From the NCBI RefSeq assembly GCF_023920705.1, contig NZ_CP094657.1, positions 3,658,001-3,722,000 of the forward strand: a stretch of DNA of 64,000 nucleotides. Reading direction: 5' to 3'. The notes beneath the pieces were generated by a model. That model made no database searches, was not told the origin of the DNA, and saw nothing but the letters and a program-made list of their open reading frames with translations. Shown one piece after another: positions 55,276-64,000 of the stretch; position 1 is the first letter of the stretch; every line of letters begins with the position of its first letter. The DNA is from Acinetobacter sp. XS-4 (lineage in GTDB: Bacteria > Pseudomonadota > Gammaproteobacteria > Pseudomonadales > Moraxellaceae). The position numbers and the translations under genes were made by a program.

Positions 55276-55923
55276 TTAATTTAACTCTTGGAATACCCAA
55301 GGACGAACTTGTTTAGTTTTTTCTTCATAAGCACGAATTGCATCGGCATTTTGAAGAGTTAAACCAATATCATCCAAGCCATTTAACAAGCAATGCTTGC
55401 GAAATGGGTCAACTTCAAATTTAAAAGCTTCACCTGTTGGAGTGCGAACTTCCTGAGCAGCTAAATCAATTGTTAATTGATATCCTTCATTAGCAGCACA
55501 TTCTTTAAATAACTGATCAACAATTTCTTCTGACAAAATGACAGGTAACATGCCATTTTTGAAACAGTTATTAAAGAAAATATCAGCAAAGCTTGGCGCA
55601 ATAACAGTACGGAAACCGTATTCATTTAATGCCCAAGGCGCATGCTCACGGCTTGAACCACAACCAAAGTTAGTACGAGCAATTAAAACATTTGCGTCTT
55701 GATAACGTGGTTGGTTCAAAACGAAATCCGGATTTTTTGGACGTACCGAGTTATCTTGTCCCGGATAGCCTTCATCTAAATAACGAAGTTCATCAAATAA
55801 GTTATCGCCAAAACCAGTACGTTTGATTGATTTCAAAAACTGTTTTGGAATAATTAAATCTGTATCAACATTGGCACGATCTAATGGTGCAACGATACCT
55901 TGTTCAACTGTATAAGCTTTCAT
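55276..55923 (-). CDS. leuD: 3-isopropylmalate dehydratase small subunit
   Basis: With LeuC it isomerises 2- to 3-isopropylmalate. It has 215 residues of the swivelling aconitase domain. Family blocks are [20 protein letters not shown] near the N-terminus and [15 protein letters not shown] (about residues 85-99). It is 18 bases downstream of leuC and is cotranscribed with it. Confidence 0.97.
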   Translation of the reverse strand: MKAYTVEQGIVAPLDRANVDTDLIIPKQFLKSIKRTGFGDNLFDELRYLDEGYPGQDNSVRPKNPDFVLNQPRYQDANVLIARTNFGCGSSREHAPWALNEYGFRTVIAPSFADIFFNNCFKNGMLPVILSEEIVDQLFKECAANEGYQLTIDLAAQEVRTPTGEAFKFEVDPFRKHCLLNGLDDIGLTLQNADAIRAYEEKTKQVRPWVFQELN

Positions 55924-55941
55924 GGTTTGCTCCAGACCGAA

Positions 55942-57360
55942 TTAAAATGAACGAACATCAACAAAGTGACCTGCGATTGCAGCCGCTGCCGCCATTGCGG
56001 GGCTCACCAAGTGAGTGCGACCACCATTGCCTTGACGGCCTTCAAAGTTACGGTTAGACGTCGATGCGCAATGTTCACCCGGTTGTAATTTATCTGCATT
56101 CATTGCTAAACACATGGAACAACCTGGTTCACGCCATTCAAAACCAGCTTCCAAGAAGATTTTATCCAAGCCTTCTTTTTCTGCCTGTTGTTTCACCAAA
56201 CCAGACCCTGGAACAATCATAGCTTGCTTAATGCTAGAGGCTACTTTACGACCCTTAACCACCTCAGCCGCAGCACGAATATCTTCAATACGAGAGTTAG
56301 TGCAAGAACCAATAAAGACACGGTCAAGTTGAATATCAGCTAATGCTTGACCTGCATTTAAGCCCATATATTGATAAGCACGCGTCCAGTCATTACGTTG
56401 AACGTCATCTTTTGCTTGTTCTAAAGTTGGTACAGCTTCTGTGACAGGAATAACCATTTCAGGTGAAGTTCCCCAAGACACTTGTGGCTCGATCTCTGCG
56501 CCATTTAATTCAACGACTGCATCAAAAACTGCATCTTCATCTGAATGCAAAGTGTCCCAGTAAACAACTGCTTGTTCCCATTGCTCACCTTTTGGTGCAT
56601 AGCTACGGCCTTTCACGTAGTCAACAGTTTTGTCATCAACAGCAACCATACCAACACGAGCGCCAGCTTCAATCGCCATGTTACATACCGTCATACGTCC
56701 TTCAATCGACATATCACGGAAAACTTGACCACCGAACTCGATTGCATAGCCTGTACCACCAGCAGTACCAATTTTAGCAATGATTGCCAACACAACATCT
56801 TTTGGTGTTACGCCTTTGCCTAATACGCCATCTACACGCACTAACATGTTTTTAGATTTTTTCTGGATCAAACATTGTGTTGCTAACACATGTTCAACTT
56901 CAGATGTTCCAATACCATGTGCCAAGCAACCGAAAGCACCGTGAGTAGCTGTATGTGAATCACCACATACAACAGTCATGCCCGGCAAAGTTAAGCCCTG
57001 TTCAGGCCCAACTACGTGCACGATCCCCTGACGGATATCATTAATGCTGAATTCAACAATATTAAAGGCTTTACAGTTGTCATCTAAGGTTTGAACTTGA
57101 ATACGAGACGTATCATCTTCAATACCTGCAATGCCTTGGTCACGTTCTTTTTTAGACGTTGGAACGTTATGGTCCGGTGTAGCAACGTTTGCACTTAAAC
57201 GCCATGGTTGACGACCTGCAAGTTGCAAACCTTCAAATGCTTGTGGACTAGTCACTTCATGCAATAAATGACGGTCAATATAAAGTAAACATGAGCCATC
57301 ATCACGCTGTGAAACAACGTGGTCATCCCACAATTTGTCATATAAAGTTTTGCCTGCCAT
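55942..57360 (-). CDS. leuC: 3-isopropylmalate dehydratase large subunit
   Basis: [4Fe-4S] enzyme of leucine synthesis, 472 residues. The iron-sulfur cysteines are in [10 protein letters not shown] (about residue 345) and in GCSMCLAMN (about 406-414); [19 protein letters not shown] is also typical. The ATG at 57360 has GGAG nine bases upstream; an ORF start five codons earlier overlaps that site. First gene of leuC-leuD. A LysR regulator gene about 600 bases away is a possible controller. Confidence 0.97.
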   Translation of the reverse strand: MAGKTLYDKLWDDHVVSQRDDGSCLLYIDRHLLHEVTSPQAFEGLQLAGRQPWRLSANVATPDHNVPTSKKERDQGIAGIEDDTSRIQVQTLDDNCKAFNIVEFSINDIRQGIVHVVGPEQGLTLPGMTVVCGDSHTATHGAFGCLAHGIGTSEVEHVLATQCLIQKKSKNMLVRVDGVLGKGVTPKDVVLAIIAKIGTAGGTGYAIEFGGQVFRDMSIEGRMTVCNMAIEAGARVGMVAVDDKTVDYVKGRSYAPKGEQWEQAVVYWDTLHSDEDAVFDAVVELNGAEIEPQVSWGTSPEMVIPVTEAVPTLEQAKDDVQRNDWTRAYQYMGLNAGQALADIQLDRVFIGSCTNSRIEDIRAAAEVVKGRKVASSIKQAMIVPGSGLVKQQAEKEGLDKIFLEAGFEWREPGCSMCLAMNADKLQPGEHCASTSNRNFEGRQGNGGRTHLVSPAMAAAAAIAGHFVDVRSF

Positions 57361-57510
57361 GTCGTCTTGCTCCATTGGACTGGGTAATTCTAATCTTTCT
57401 TCGATTATAGCCAGAGTTTCACATAAATCTAATTTATCATTTTTATAAATTAGAAAACTTTTTGGAATAAATTATAATTCCTTTGAGATACCTCAAATTC
57501 AATAAATCGC

Positions 57511-57531
57511 TTTTGTTAATGATTATCATTT
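57511..57531 (+). promoter_or_regulatory. Fur-box candidate before the DUF2061 gene
   Basis: It ends in AATGATTATCATTT, an exact match to the right two-thirds of the Fur consensus; I count 17 of 20 fixed positions overall. It overlaps a -35-like TTGCAT (57530-57535), with a -10-like TATACT (57552-57557) 16 bases further on. It is 73 bases before the DUF2061 start. Confidence 0.7.
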
Positions 57532-57603
57532 GCATAATCAATTTTTAATCTTATACTCTCATCTCTATACTAAAAATATCTAAAGTGGCTAAAGAGAATG
57601 ATC

Positions 57604-57852
57604 ATGGCTAATATTCAAAAATTTGTTGTAAATAATCAACGCACATTAAAGAAAACCTTCAGCTATTACATTATGCATATTAGCGTAGCAATGATAGTTG
57701 CATACTTTGTAACAGGTAATATCTGGATGGCTTTAACCCTAAGCATGCTCGAACCAACCGTACAAGCATTTGCTTTTTTCTTCCATGAAAAAGTATGGGC
57801 AGCTAAAGATCGCCGCATATCTGCCTTAGCAGAAGAAGAAACAACAGCTTAG
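57604..57852 (+). CDS. DUF2061 small membrane protein
   Basis: 82 residues with two predicted membrane helices (about 21-37 and 42-60) and a charged C-terminal tail. The DUF2061 pattern is visible in KKTFSYYIMHISVAMIVAYF and TLSMLEPTVQAFAFFFHEKVW. The ATG at 57604 is better spaced from AAAGAG than the in-frame ATG at 57598. The function of the family is not known; the Fur-box candidate upstream suggests a role under iron limitation. Confidence 0.8.
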   Translation: MANIQKFVVNNQRTLKKTFSYYIMHISVAMIVAYFVTGNIWMALTLSMLEPTVQAFAFFFHEKVWAAKDRRISALAEEETTA

Positions 57853-57967
57853 GCTAAGATTAGTGCGGTAATTCACAACTTTCTCACTGGTTTTGCTGCA
57901 AGCATGATACGATTTTGGCTCGGCAACTTTAGCCCCTCGATTTTTCTATTCCAAGTTGAGTTGTATT

Positions 57968-58828
57968 ATGAATCTTGCAGCCTTTGAAGCTTTTGTAAAA
58001 GTTATGGAAACAGGGTCTATCTCTGTGGCAGCAGATCAATTATTTATTACTCAACCTGCTGTTACCAAACGAATTCACAGTCTAGAAGAGTATTTTGGTG
58101 TAAAACTATTTGAGTCCGCAGGCCGAGGTGTACAGGCAACTCATGCTGCACATTCATTATTACCAAAAGTTAAAAACTGGTTAAATGAGCTGGGTGATAT
58201 TCACCATACGCTTAGCCATGAACAAACTCAGGTGCAGGGCCGTTTAAAAGTCGGTACGAGTCACCATATTGGTTTACATCATTTACCTTCTCCACTTAAA
58301 CATTTTGTTCAGCAATTTCCTCAAGTCACTTTAGATGTGCATTTTGTTGATTCAGAGCAAGCCCATGAACAAGTACTTGCTGGTGATTTAGAGTTAGCAT
58401 TTTTAACGCTTCCCCCTTCAGGCGATGAGCGTCTTAACTACATTACAATCTGGAATGATCCGTTAGTGTTTGTTGCTGCTCCATTTCACCCACTTGCACA
58501 AAAAGAGCATCTGACCTTACAAGATTTAATTGAATATCCAAGCTTATTACCCGCGGCACAAACCTACACTGCTCAAATCACTTTAGCCGAATTTGAAAAG
58601 CAAGGACTGAAACCAAAAATCACCATGAGTAATAACCCTCTTGAGTCAATTCGCATGTTGGTGTCTATTGGTTTAGGTTGGTCAGTTTTACCAAAAACTC
58701 TGCTAAACCAAGATATGCAGCAACTTGATTTAGATGTCGAAATGAATCGTCAATTAGGCATGGTGTGGCATCCTGCACGTACTCAATCTAGAGCTATGCA
58801 AGAATTGATTAAAATGATGCAGGAATAA
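57968..58828 (+). CDS. LysR-family transcriptional regulator
   Basis: 286 residues. The N-terminal winged helix-turn-helix is FVKVMETGSISVAADQLFIT followed by QPAVTKRIHSLEEYFGVKLF (about residues 8-46); the C-terminal periplasmic-binding-like effector domain ends near residue 280. Its closest recognisable type is the CysB/CbbR-like LTTR group, without a specific name. It is not divergent from an obvious target; leuCD and DUF2061 are the neighbours. Confidence 0.86.
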   Translation: MNLAAFEAFVKVMETGSISVAADQLFITQPAVTKRIHSLEEYFGVKLFESAGRGVQATHAAHSLLPKVKNWLNELGDIHHTLSHEQTQVQGRLKVGTSHHIGLHHLPSPLKHFVQQFPQVTLDVHFVDSEQAHEQVLAGDLELAFLTLPPSGDERLNYITIWNDPLVFVAAPFHPLAQKEHLTLQDLIEYPSLLPAAQTYTAQITLAEFEKQGLKPKITMSNNPLESIRMLVSIGLGWSVLPKTLLNQDMQQLDLDVEMNRQLGMVWHPARTQSRAMQELIKMMQE

Positions 58829-58833
58829 TTGAA

Positions 58834-59085
58834 TTAACGACTATATTTTTTAAAAAAGATATAAATTAAAACAGCGAAAGGTAGTAGTAAAAACAGAACG
58901 CCCCAACTGAAACATATAGCAGCGAAAATAATTCCGCCAAATGCACTCACAAACAGTAAAGCAATAATATAAATTAATAGTTCGCCCAAAAGAACGGTGA
59001 GTAGCTGATCTATTAACTCATGAAAAAAACCATAGCCTCGTTTAATTTTAATACGGTTATTTTTAGTCATTATTGTTCTTTTCAT
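58834..59085 (-). CDS. small membrane protein, family not recognised
   Basis: 83 residues (78 if the ATG at 59070 is used) with one long or two adjacent hydrophobic segments (about 28-76) after a basic N-terminus (NNRIKIKRGYGFF). No recognisable family. It is convergent with the LysR gene, the stops being five bases apart. No strong ribosome-binding site is seen, so start and even expression are uncertain. Confidence 0.5.
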   Translation of the reverse strand: MKRTIMTKNNRIKIKRGYGFFHELIDQLLTVLLGELLIYIIALLFVSAFGGIIFAAICFSWGVLFLLLPFAVLIYIFFKKYSR

Positions 59086-59102
59086 AGTTTTAGTTTAACT
59101 AA

Positions 59103-59132
59103 AGGATGCCACCAATTTTGAACTGGCATCCT
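59103..59132 (-). terminator. terminator of the HAD hydrolase gene
   Basis: Stem AGGATGCCA / TGGCATCCT with an extra inner pairing; the T run after it on the minus strand is short. Confidence 0.6.
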
Positions 59133-59154
59133 ATTAGATTTACGATGGCTCAAA

Positions 59155-59814
59155 TTATGATGAGCTTAGTGACCAGTCCTGAATATCCCAATTATTTTCT
59201 TGAGCCAATTTTTCAAGGCGATCATCAGGATTTACTGCAATCGCATGCGTTGCATATTCAAGTAAAAAGCGATCGTTGATTGAATCTGAATAAGCCCAAG
59301 ACTCAGACACGCTACGACCTTCCAACCAACCATCTAGACGTGCAAGTTTGCCTTTTTGGTAACATGCCAAACCAGCAACTTTACCCGTATATTTTCCATC
59401 AGCAACTTCAGCATTGGTTGCCAAAATTTCTGTAATTCCAAATTCACGGAAAATCGGCGCAGTAATAAAATCACTTGTTGCCGTAATACCCACAATCGTA
59501 TGTCCTAAGTCCTGATGTTTTTTGATTGCATCAAAACCTTTAGGACGCATTTGTGGGCGAATCACTTTTTGCATAAACAACTGGTGAAGTTCAGTTAAGT
59601 AATTATTGTCGTGCTTTGTTAAAAATCCAAAGACAAATTCGTTATAAGCATATGGGTCAAGTTGCCCTGCTTTGTAATCTTCATAAAATTTATCATTCAT
59701 CTGACGATGATGAACCGGATCAACCAAACCTTCATTGACTAAAAATTCACCCCACGAGTGGTCTGAATCGGTATTTAACAAGGTATGGTCTAAATCAAAC
59801 AACGCCAGTTTCAT
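59155..59814 (-). CDS. HAD-family phosphatase (HAD-IB, SerB-like)
   Basis: 219 residues. The catalytic motif DLDHTLLNTDSD (Asp7 and Asp9) opens the protein; motif II is GITATSD; the Lys of motif III is in the GKLARLDGWL block, and the acidic motif IV is YSDSINDRFLL. Subclass IB includes phosphoserine phosphatases and related sugar or lipid phosphatases; the substrate is undetermined. It is divergent from rppH. Confidence 0.86.
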   Translation of the reverse strand: MKLALFDLDHTLLNTDSDHSWGEFLVNEGLVDPVHHRQMNDKFYEDYKAGQLDPYAYNEFVFGFLTKHDNNYLTELHQLFMQKVIRPQMRPKGFDAIKKHQDLGHTIVGITATSDFITAPIFREFGITEILATNAEVADGKYTGKVAGLACYQKGKLARLDGWLEGRSVSESWAYSDSINDRFLLEYATHAIAVNPDDRLEKLAQENNWDIQDWSLSSS

Positions 59815-59996
59815 GAAAATTCTCGTTTAAACTGAAATTTAAGAAAAAAAATGTAAATCTATCTCCGCTAGTCGATAGAAATTCGTTAAGATCGTAGCAA
59901 TTTAAACATTTTACTTTGATCTTTTCGAGCTGGACATAAAAAAGTGTTTGTCCCCGCGATTAAAGTCAACGATATAGACAATATTTAGGTAGCCAA

Positions 59997-60482
59997 ATGA
60001 TCGATTCAGAAGGTTTCCGACCGAATGTCGGGATCATTTTGGCAAACGATGATGGACAGGTTTTATGGGCAAAGCGCATTGGTCACAATGCTTGGCAATT
60101 TCCACAAGGAGGCATTCAGTTTGGAGAAACTCCTGAACAGGCACTTTTTCGAGAACTGAGAGAAGAAATCGGCTTATTGCCCGAACATGTCCAGATCATT
60201 GCGCAAACCAAAGGATGGCTGCGTTATCGTTTGCCACATCGGTACATTCGGTCAGACTCTGACCCCGTATGTATCGGACAGAAACAAAAATGGTTTTTAC
60301 TGAAATTAACTGCGCATGCAAAAAATATTCAGTTAAACCTCTCCGACCCGCCCGAATTCGATGAATGGCAGTGGGTTAGCTATTGGTATCCCCTTGGACA
60401 AGTGGTGAACTTCAAGCGTGATGTTTATCGCAAAGCCATGGTGGAGTTGTGTACACAGTTGCCGATGCAACAATTACCCTAA
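59997..60482 (+). CDS. rppH: RNA pyrophosphohydrolase
   Basis: Removes pyrophosphate from the 5' end of mRNAs and so triggers RNase E-dependent decay. It has 161 residues. The Nudix box starts at residue 38 with [14 protein letters not shown] and continues [27 protein letters not shown] and the YRLPHRYIR element are RppH-specific. The rppH-ptsP pair (85-base gap) is conserved in gammaproteobacteria. Confidence 0.95.
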   Translation: MIDSEGFRPNVGIILANDDGQVLWAKRIGHNAWQFPQGGIQFGETPEQALFRELREEIGLLPEHVQIIAQTKGWLRYRLPHRYIRSDSDPVCIGQKQKWFLLKLTAHAKNIQLNLSDPPEFDEWQWVSYWYPLGQVVNFKRDVYRKAMVELCTQLPMQQLP

Positions 60483-60567
60483 AAATCATTTATCTAGCAA
60501 ATGATTTTTATTAAAAGTGCTGTTATAAATACATTCATAGTCTAAAAAAATACTGGAGTATACATCC

Positions 60568-62862
60568 ATGTCAAACATGCAACTCGACACTTTACGGCGC
60601 ATTGTCCAAGAGGTTAATGCGTCCGTCAGTTTGCATGAATCATTAGACACCATGGTCAATCAGGTTGCTGAAGCCATGAAAGTGGATGTTTGCTCTATTT
60701 ATTTACTCGATGAACGCAATCAGCGCTATGTATTGATGGCCTCTAAAGGCTTAAACCCAGAATCTGTAGGTCATGTTTCGCTGCAACTCGGTGAAGGCTT
60801 AGTCGGTCTGGTCGGGCAGCGTGAAGAAATTGTTAACCTTGACAATGCACCAAAACATGAGCGTTTCATGTATTTACCTGAAACAGGTGAAGAAATTTAC
60901 AACTCATTCCTTGGCGTACCTGTCATGTATCGTCGTAAGGTTATGGGTGTTTTGGTTGTACAAAACAAACTTCCTCAAGATTTTAGTGAAGCTGCGGAGT
61001 CATTTTTAGTTACTCTGTGTGCTCAGCTTTCTGGTGTTATTGCCCACGCTCACGCAGTTGGAAATATTGACGTATTTCGTAAACCAAGCAATGGCCCTGC
61101 CTATAAAACCTTTCAAGGTGCTTCAGGTGCGGGCGGTGTTGCTTTAGGTCGCGCTATTATTTTATATCCACCTGCCGATTTAGCTTCAGTACCTGACCGC
61201 GAAGCGGAAGATATTAGTCATGAACTTCGACTTCTAGATCAAGCCATTTCATCAGTTCGTTTAGAGATTCGTTCTTTAGATGAAAAAATGCATGATTCTT
61301 TAATGGCTGAAGAACGCGCTTTATTTAGTGTTTTCTTAAGAATGCTAGATGAAAATGCATTGCCAGCCGAAATTAAGGAACTTATTCGTGACGGGCATTG
61401 GGCACAAGGTGCAGTACGCCGCGTAATAGAAAAGCACTCGGCCCTATTTGCGCAAATGGAAGATGACTATCTTCGTGAGCGAGTTTCTGATCTTAAAGAT
61501 TTAGGCCGACGTATTTTAGCCTTTTTGCAAGAAGAAGACTCTAGCCACCGTGAGCTGAGCCCAGACAGTATTTTAATTGGTGAAGAAATCAGTACTGCGG
61601 CACTCGTAGAGCTGCCGGTAGACAATATTGCAGCAATTGTAACTTCAGAAGGTGCAGCCAACTCACATATGGTGATTGTGGCCCGTGCATTAGGTATTCC
61701 AACCGTAGTTGGTGTAACCGAACTGCCTGTTAATACACTTGATGATGCAGAAATGATTGTGGATGCTTATCAAGGCCGCGTTTTTGTCAATCCTCCACGT
61801 CGTTTACGCCAACGTTATAAAGAAATTCAAAAAGAAGATGAACAAATCGCAAAAGATCTCAAACAATACGAGACCAAAGAAGCAATTACGCCAGATGGGG
61901 TGTCTGTTCAGCTTTATGTGAACACGGGCCTCATGATTGATGTCGTCCGCGGAGTACAACGTGGCGCGCAAGGTGTTGGTCTATATCGAAGTGAAATTCC
62001 ATTCATGTTACGGGAACGTTTCCCTGGTGAAGAAGAACAACGTGCAATCTATCGTCAACAGTTAAGCCACTTCGCCAATAAACCTGTGGTAATGCGGACT
62101 CTGGATATTGGTGCCGATAAAGACTTGCCTTACTTCAGTATTGAAGAAGAAAACTCGGCATTAGGATGGCGTGGTATTCGTTTCACACTCGATCATCCAG
62201 AGATTTTTTCATCTCAAATTCGCGCCATGCTTAAAGCCAGTATTGGTTTAAATAATTTGCATATTTTATTGCCAATGGTGACTACAGTAAGTGAAGTCGA
62301 AGAAGTACTTTATTTACTTGAGCGTGACTGGATTGCGGTGCAAGAAGAAGAGCAAGTTAAAATTACCAAGCCTAAAATTGGAATTATGGTTGAGGTGCCA
62401 AGCGTATTGCTACAAATTGATGAGTTTGCTGAACTCGTCGATTTCTTCTCTGTAGGTTCAAACGACTTAACCCAATATTTACTTGCGGTTGATCGTAATA
62501 ATCCACATGTGGCAAACGTTTACTCGCATTTCCACCCTTCTATTTTACGTGCTTTAACTCGCCTGGTTAAAGAATGCCATGATCACAAAAAACCAATCAG
62601 TATTTGTGGTGAAATGGCCGGTGATCCATTATCGGCAATTTTACTCATGGCGATGGGCTTTAATACGCTTTCGATGAGTTCGAGTAACATTTTGCGAGTA
62701 CGAAAAGCAATTTGTCATGTACCTATGACAGACGCACAAAAATTACTTGATGATGTTATGAAAATGAATAATCCGCTCATTGTGAAAAGCTGGCTTGAGT
62801 ATTATTTTAAAACTCACGGCCTAGCCGACATGGTCAAATCAAATCGAATCGTAAATGTTTAA
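60568..62862 (+). CDS. ptsP: phosphoenolpyruvate-protein phosphotransferase PtsP (nitrogen PTS enzyme I)
   Basis: First enzyme of the nitrogen-related PTS; takes phosphate from PEP and passes it to NPr and IIA-Ntr, signalling nitrogen and potassium status. It has 764 residues: an N-terminal GAF sensory domain (about 15-160), then the enzyme I domains. The phosphorylated His367 lies in GAANSHMVIVARALGIPTVV, and PEP-binding blocks are near GADKDLPYF and VGSNDLTQYLLAVDRNNP. GAF-type fusion separates it from sugar PTS enzyme I. Confidence 0.95.
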   Translation: MSNMQLDTLRRIVQEVNASVSLHESLDTMVNQVAEAMKVDVCSIYLLDERNQRYVLMASKGLNPESVGHVSLQLGEGLVGLVGQREEIVNLDNAPKHERFMYLPETGEEIYNSFLGVPVMYRRKVMGVLVVQNKLPQDFSEAAESFLVTLCAQLSGVIAHAHAVGNIDVFRKPSNGPAYKTFQGASGAGGVALGRAIILYPPADLASVPDREAEDISHELRLLDQAISSVRLEIRSLDEKMHDSLMAEERALFSVFLRMLDENALPAEIKELIRDGHWAQGAVRRVIEKHSALFAQMEDDYLRERVSDLKDLGRRILAFLQEEDSSHRELSPDSILIGEEISTAALVELPVDNIAAIVTSEGAANSHMVIVARALGIPTVVGVTELPVNTLDDAEMIVDAYQGRVFVNPPRRLRQRYKEIQKEDEQIAKDLKQYETKEAITPDGVSVQLYVNTGLMIDVVRGVQRGAQGVGLYRSEIPFMLRERFPGEEEQRAIYRQQLSHFANKPVVMRTLDIGADKDLPYFSIEEENSALGWRGIRFTLDHPEIFSSQIRAMLKASIGLNNLHILLPMVTTVSEVEEVLYLLERDWIAVQEEEQVKITKPKIGIMVEVPSVLLQIDEFAELVDFFSVGSNDLTQYLLAVDRNNPHVANVYSHFHPSILRALTRLVKECHDHKKPISICGEMAGDPLSAILLMAMGFNTLSMSSSNILRVRKAICHVPMTDAQKLLDDVMKMNNPLIVKSWLEYYFKTHGLADMVKSNRIVNV

Positions 62863-62869
62863 TATTTAA

Positions 62870-62896
62870 AAAAAGGAGAGCAATGCTCTCCTTTTT
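62870..62896 (+). terminator. terminator after ptsP
   Basis: Stem AAAAAGGAGAGC / GCTCTCCTTTTT with a three-base loop. Confidence 0.87.
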
Positions 62897-63099
62897 CTTT
62901 CAAATACCTTAATAAAACTAAATATAAATTTCTTTTCACTCTTACATATACCTTACTTTTTTAAACCAAACCTTAATCGGTTTTTTAAATTAATACTGAT
63001 AATTTAATCCATTTGAAAAATAAAACTTCTACTTCTACTATAGTTAAAGAGCGTTATTAAAAGATCTTAAGTTGTTCCAGCAATTGAAGAGGTAATTCT

Positions 63100-63162
63100 A
63101 TGCATCGTTATTTACAAGTTTCATCTTATTTTTCCTCTTGTTTTTTAACCTTCATACAGTAA
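63100..63162 (+). CDS. possible small peptide or leader ORF upstream of katG
   Basis: An ATG with AAGAGG seven bases upstream opens a 20-codon frame: MHRYLQVSSYFSSCFLTFIQ. The peptide is Ser/Phe-rich and amphipathic, with one Cys. The start lies about 280 bases before katG. Nothing proves translation; short AT-rich ORFs are common. The good ribosome-binding site is the main reason to list it. Confidence 0.3.
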   Translation: MHRYLQVSSYFSSCFLTFIQ

Positions 63163-63354
63163 ATTGGAGGAATAACAATTAAAGGAATCTGATGCATTAT
63201 TAAATAAAAAATAATGAGGCGACATCTGAGTGAAAAGAATTTTTAAACGGTTTCTCTCATCATTTGCTCACCCATTTCTTTATTTGATAAACATGAGTTT
63301 TTAAACCAGAAGTCCAGGAAAATGAGCCCTACTACTTTATCAAGAGCTCAATAA

Positions 63355-64000
<646 letters not shown>

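Overview
The window is chromosomal DNA of an Acinetobacter, most likely of the A. calcoaceticus/baumannii complex. The call rests on low GC, protein sequences that read like Acinetobacter orthologues (metX-metW, lgt-thyA-folA, asd-fimV-truA, leuCDB, rppH-ptsP, katG) and the dense intergenic palindromes. I see no prophage, insertion sequence, CRISPR array, rRNA or tRNA. It looks like a stable core-genome segment with few accessory genes.

Layout. 1-4651: 3' part of leuA, metX-metW, a Sel1-repeat protein and rdgB. 4652-12142: an AEC permease, then tatABC and two Tat-exported PhoX/DUF839 lipoproteins. 12190-17953: NRDE protein, lgt, two small membrane proteins, thyA, folA, a DUF4105 protein and msrA. 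18011-23976: tonB-exbB-exbD, purU, a TetR regulator divergent from an aldehyde dehydrogenase, and rpmB-rpmG. 24128-34830: a Kef/YbaL-type antiporter, a leftward run (unknown, DUF6586, ASCH, RRM, UvrD-like helicase, HdeD family, metzincin-like protein, topA, a membrane-anchored protein) and an HxlR regulator. 34930-44614: oxidoreductase, slyX/uup, LysE exporter, LpxL-type acyltransferase, glycosyltransferase, dicarboxylate symporter, endonuclease/exonuclease/phosphatase protein. 44802-50609: asd, a FimV encoded as two genes, asparaginase, truA. 50903-57360: AraC regulator, infA, small secreted proteins, leuB, a lipoprotein, leuD, leuC. 57604-64000: DUF2061 protein, LysR regulator, HAD hydrolase, rppH, ptsP and the 5' part of katG.

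The most interesting signal is regulatory. Upstream of tatABC, and again upstream of the first phoX-like gene, there are four TGTCA-like direct repeats at exact 11-bp spacing with AT-rich spacers, placed just before a -10 hexamer. This is the architecture of tandem PhoB boxes. A weaker three-unit array precedes the second phoX-like gene. I infer a phosphate-starvation module in which an export machine and its two neighbouring Tat cargos share PhoB control. Other leads are a FimV split just before its membrane segment, a palindromic dispersed repeat with two copies, Fur-box candidates at tonB and at a DUF2061 gene, a perfect operator-like palindrome between the TetR and aldehyde dehydrogenase genes, a metzincin-like secreted protein, and a structured intergenic region at about 43240-43460 that may encode a small RNA.
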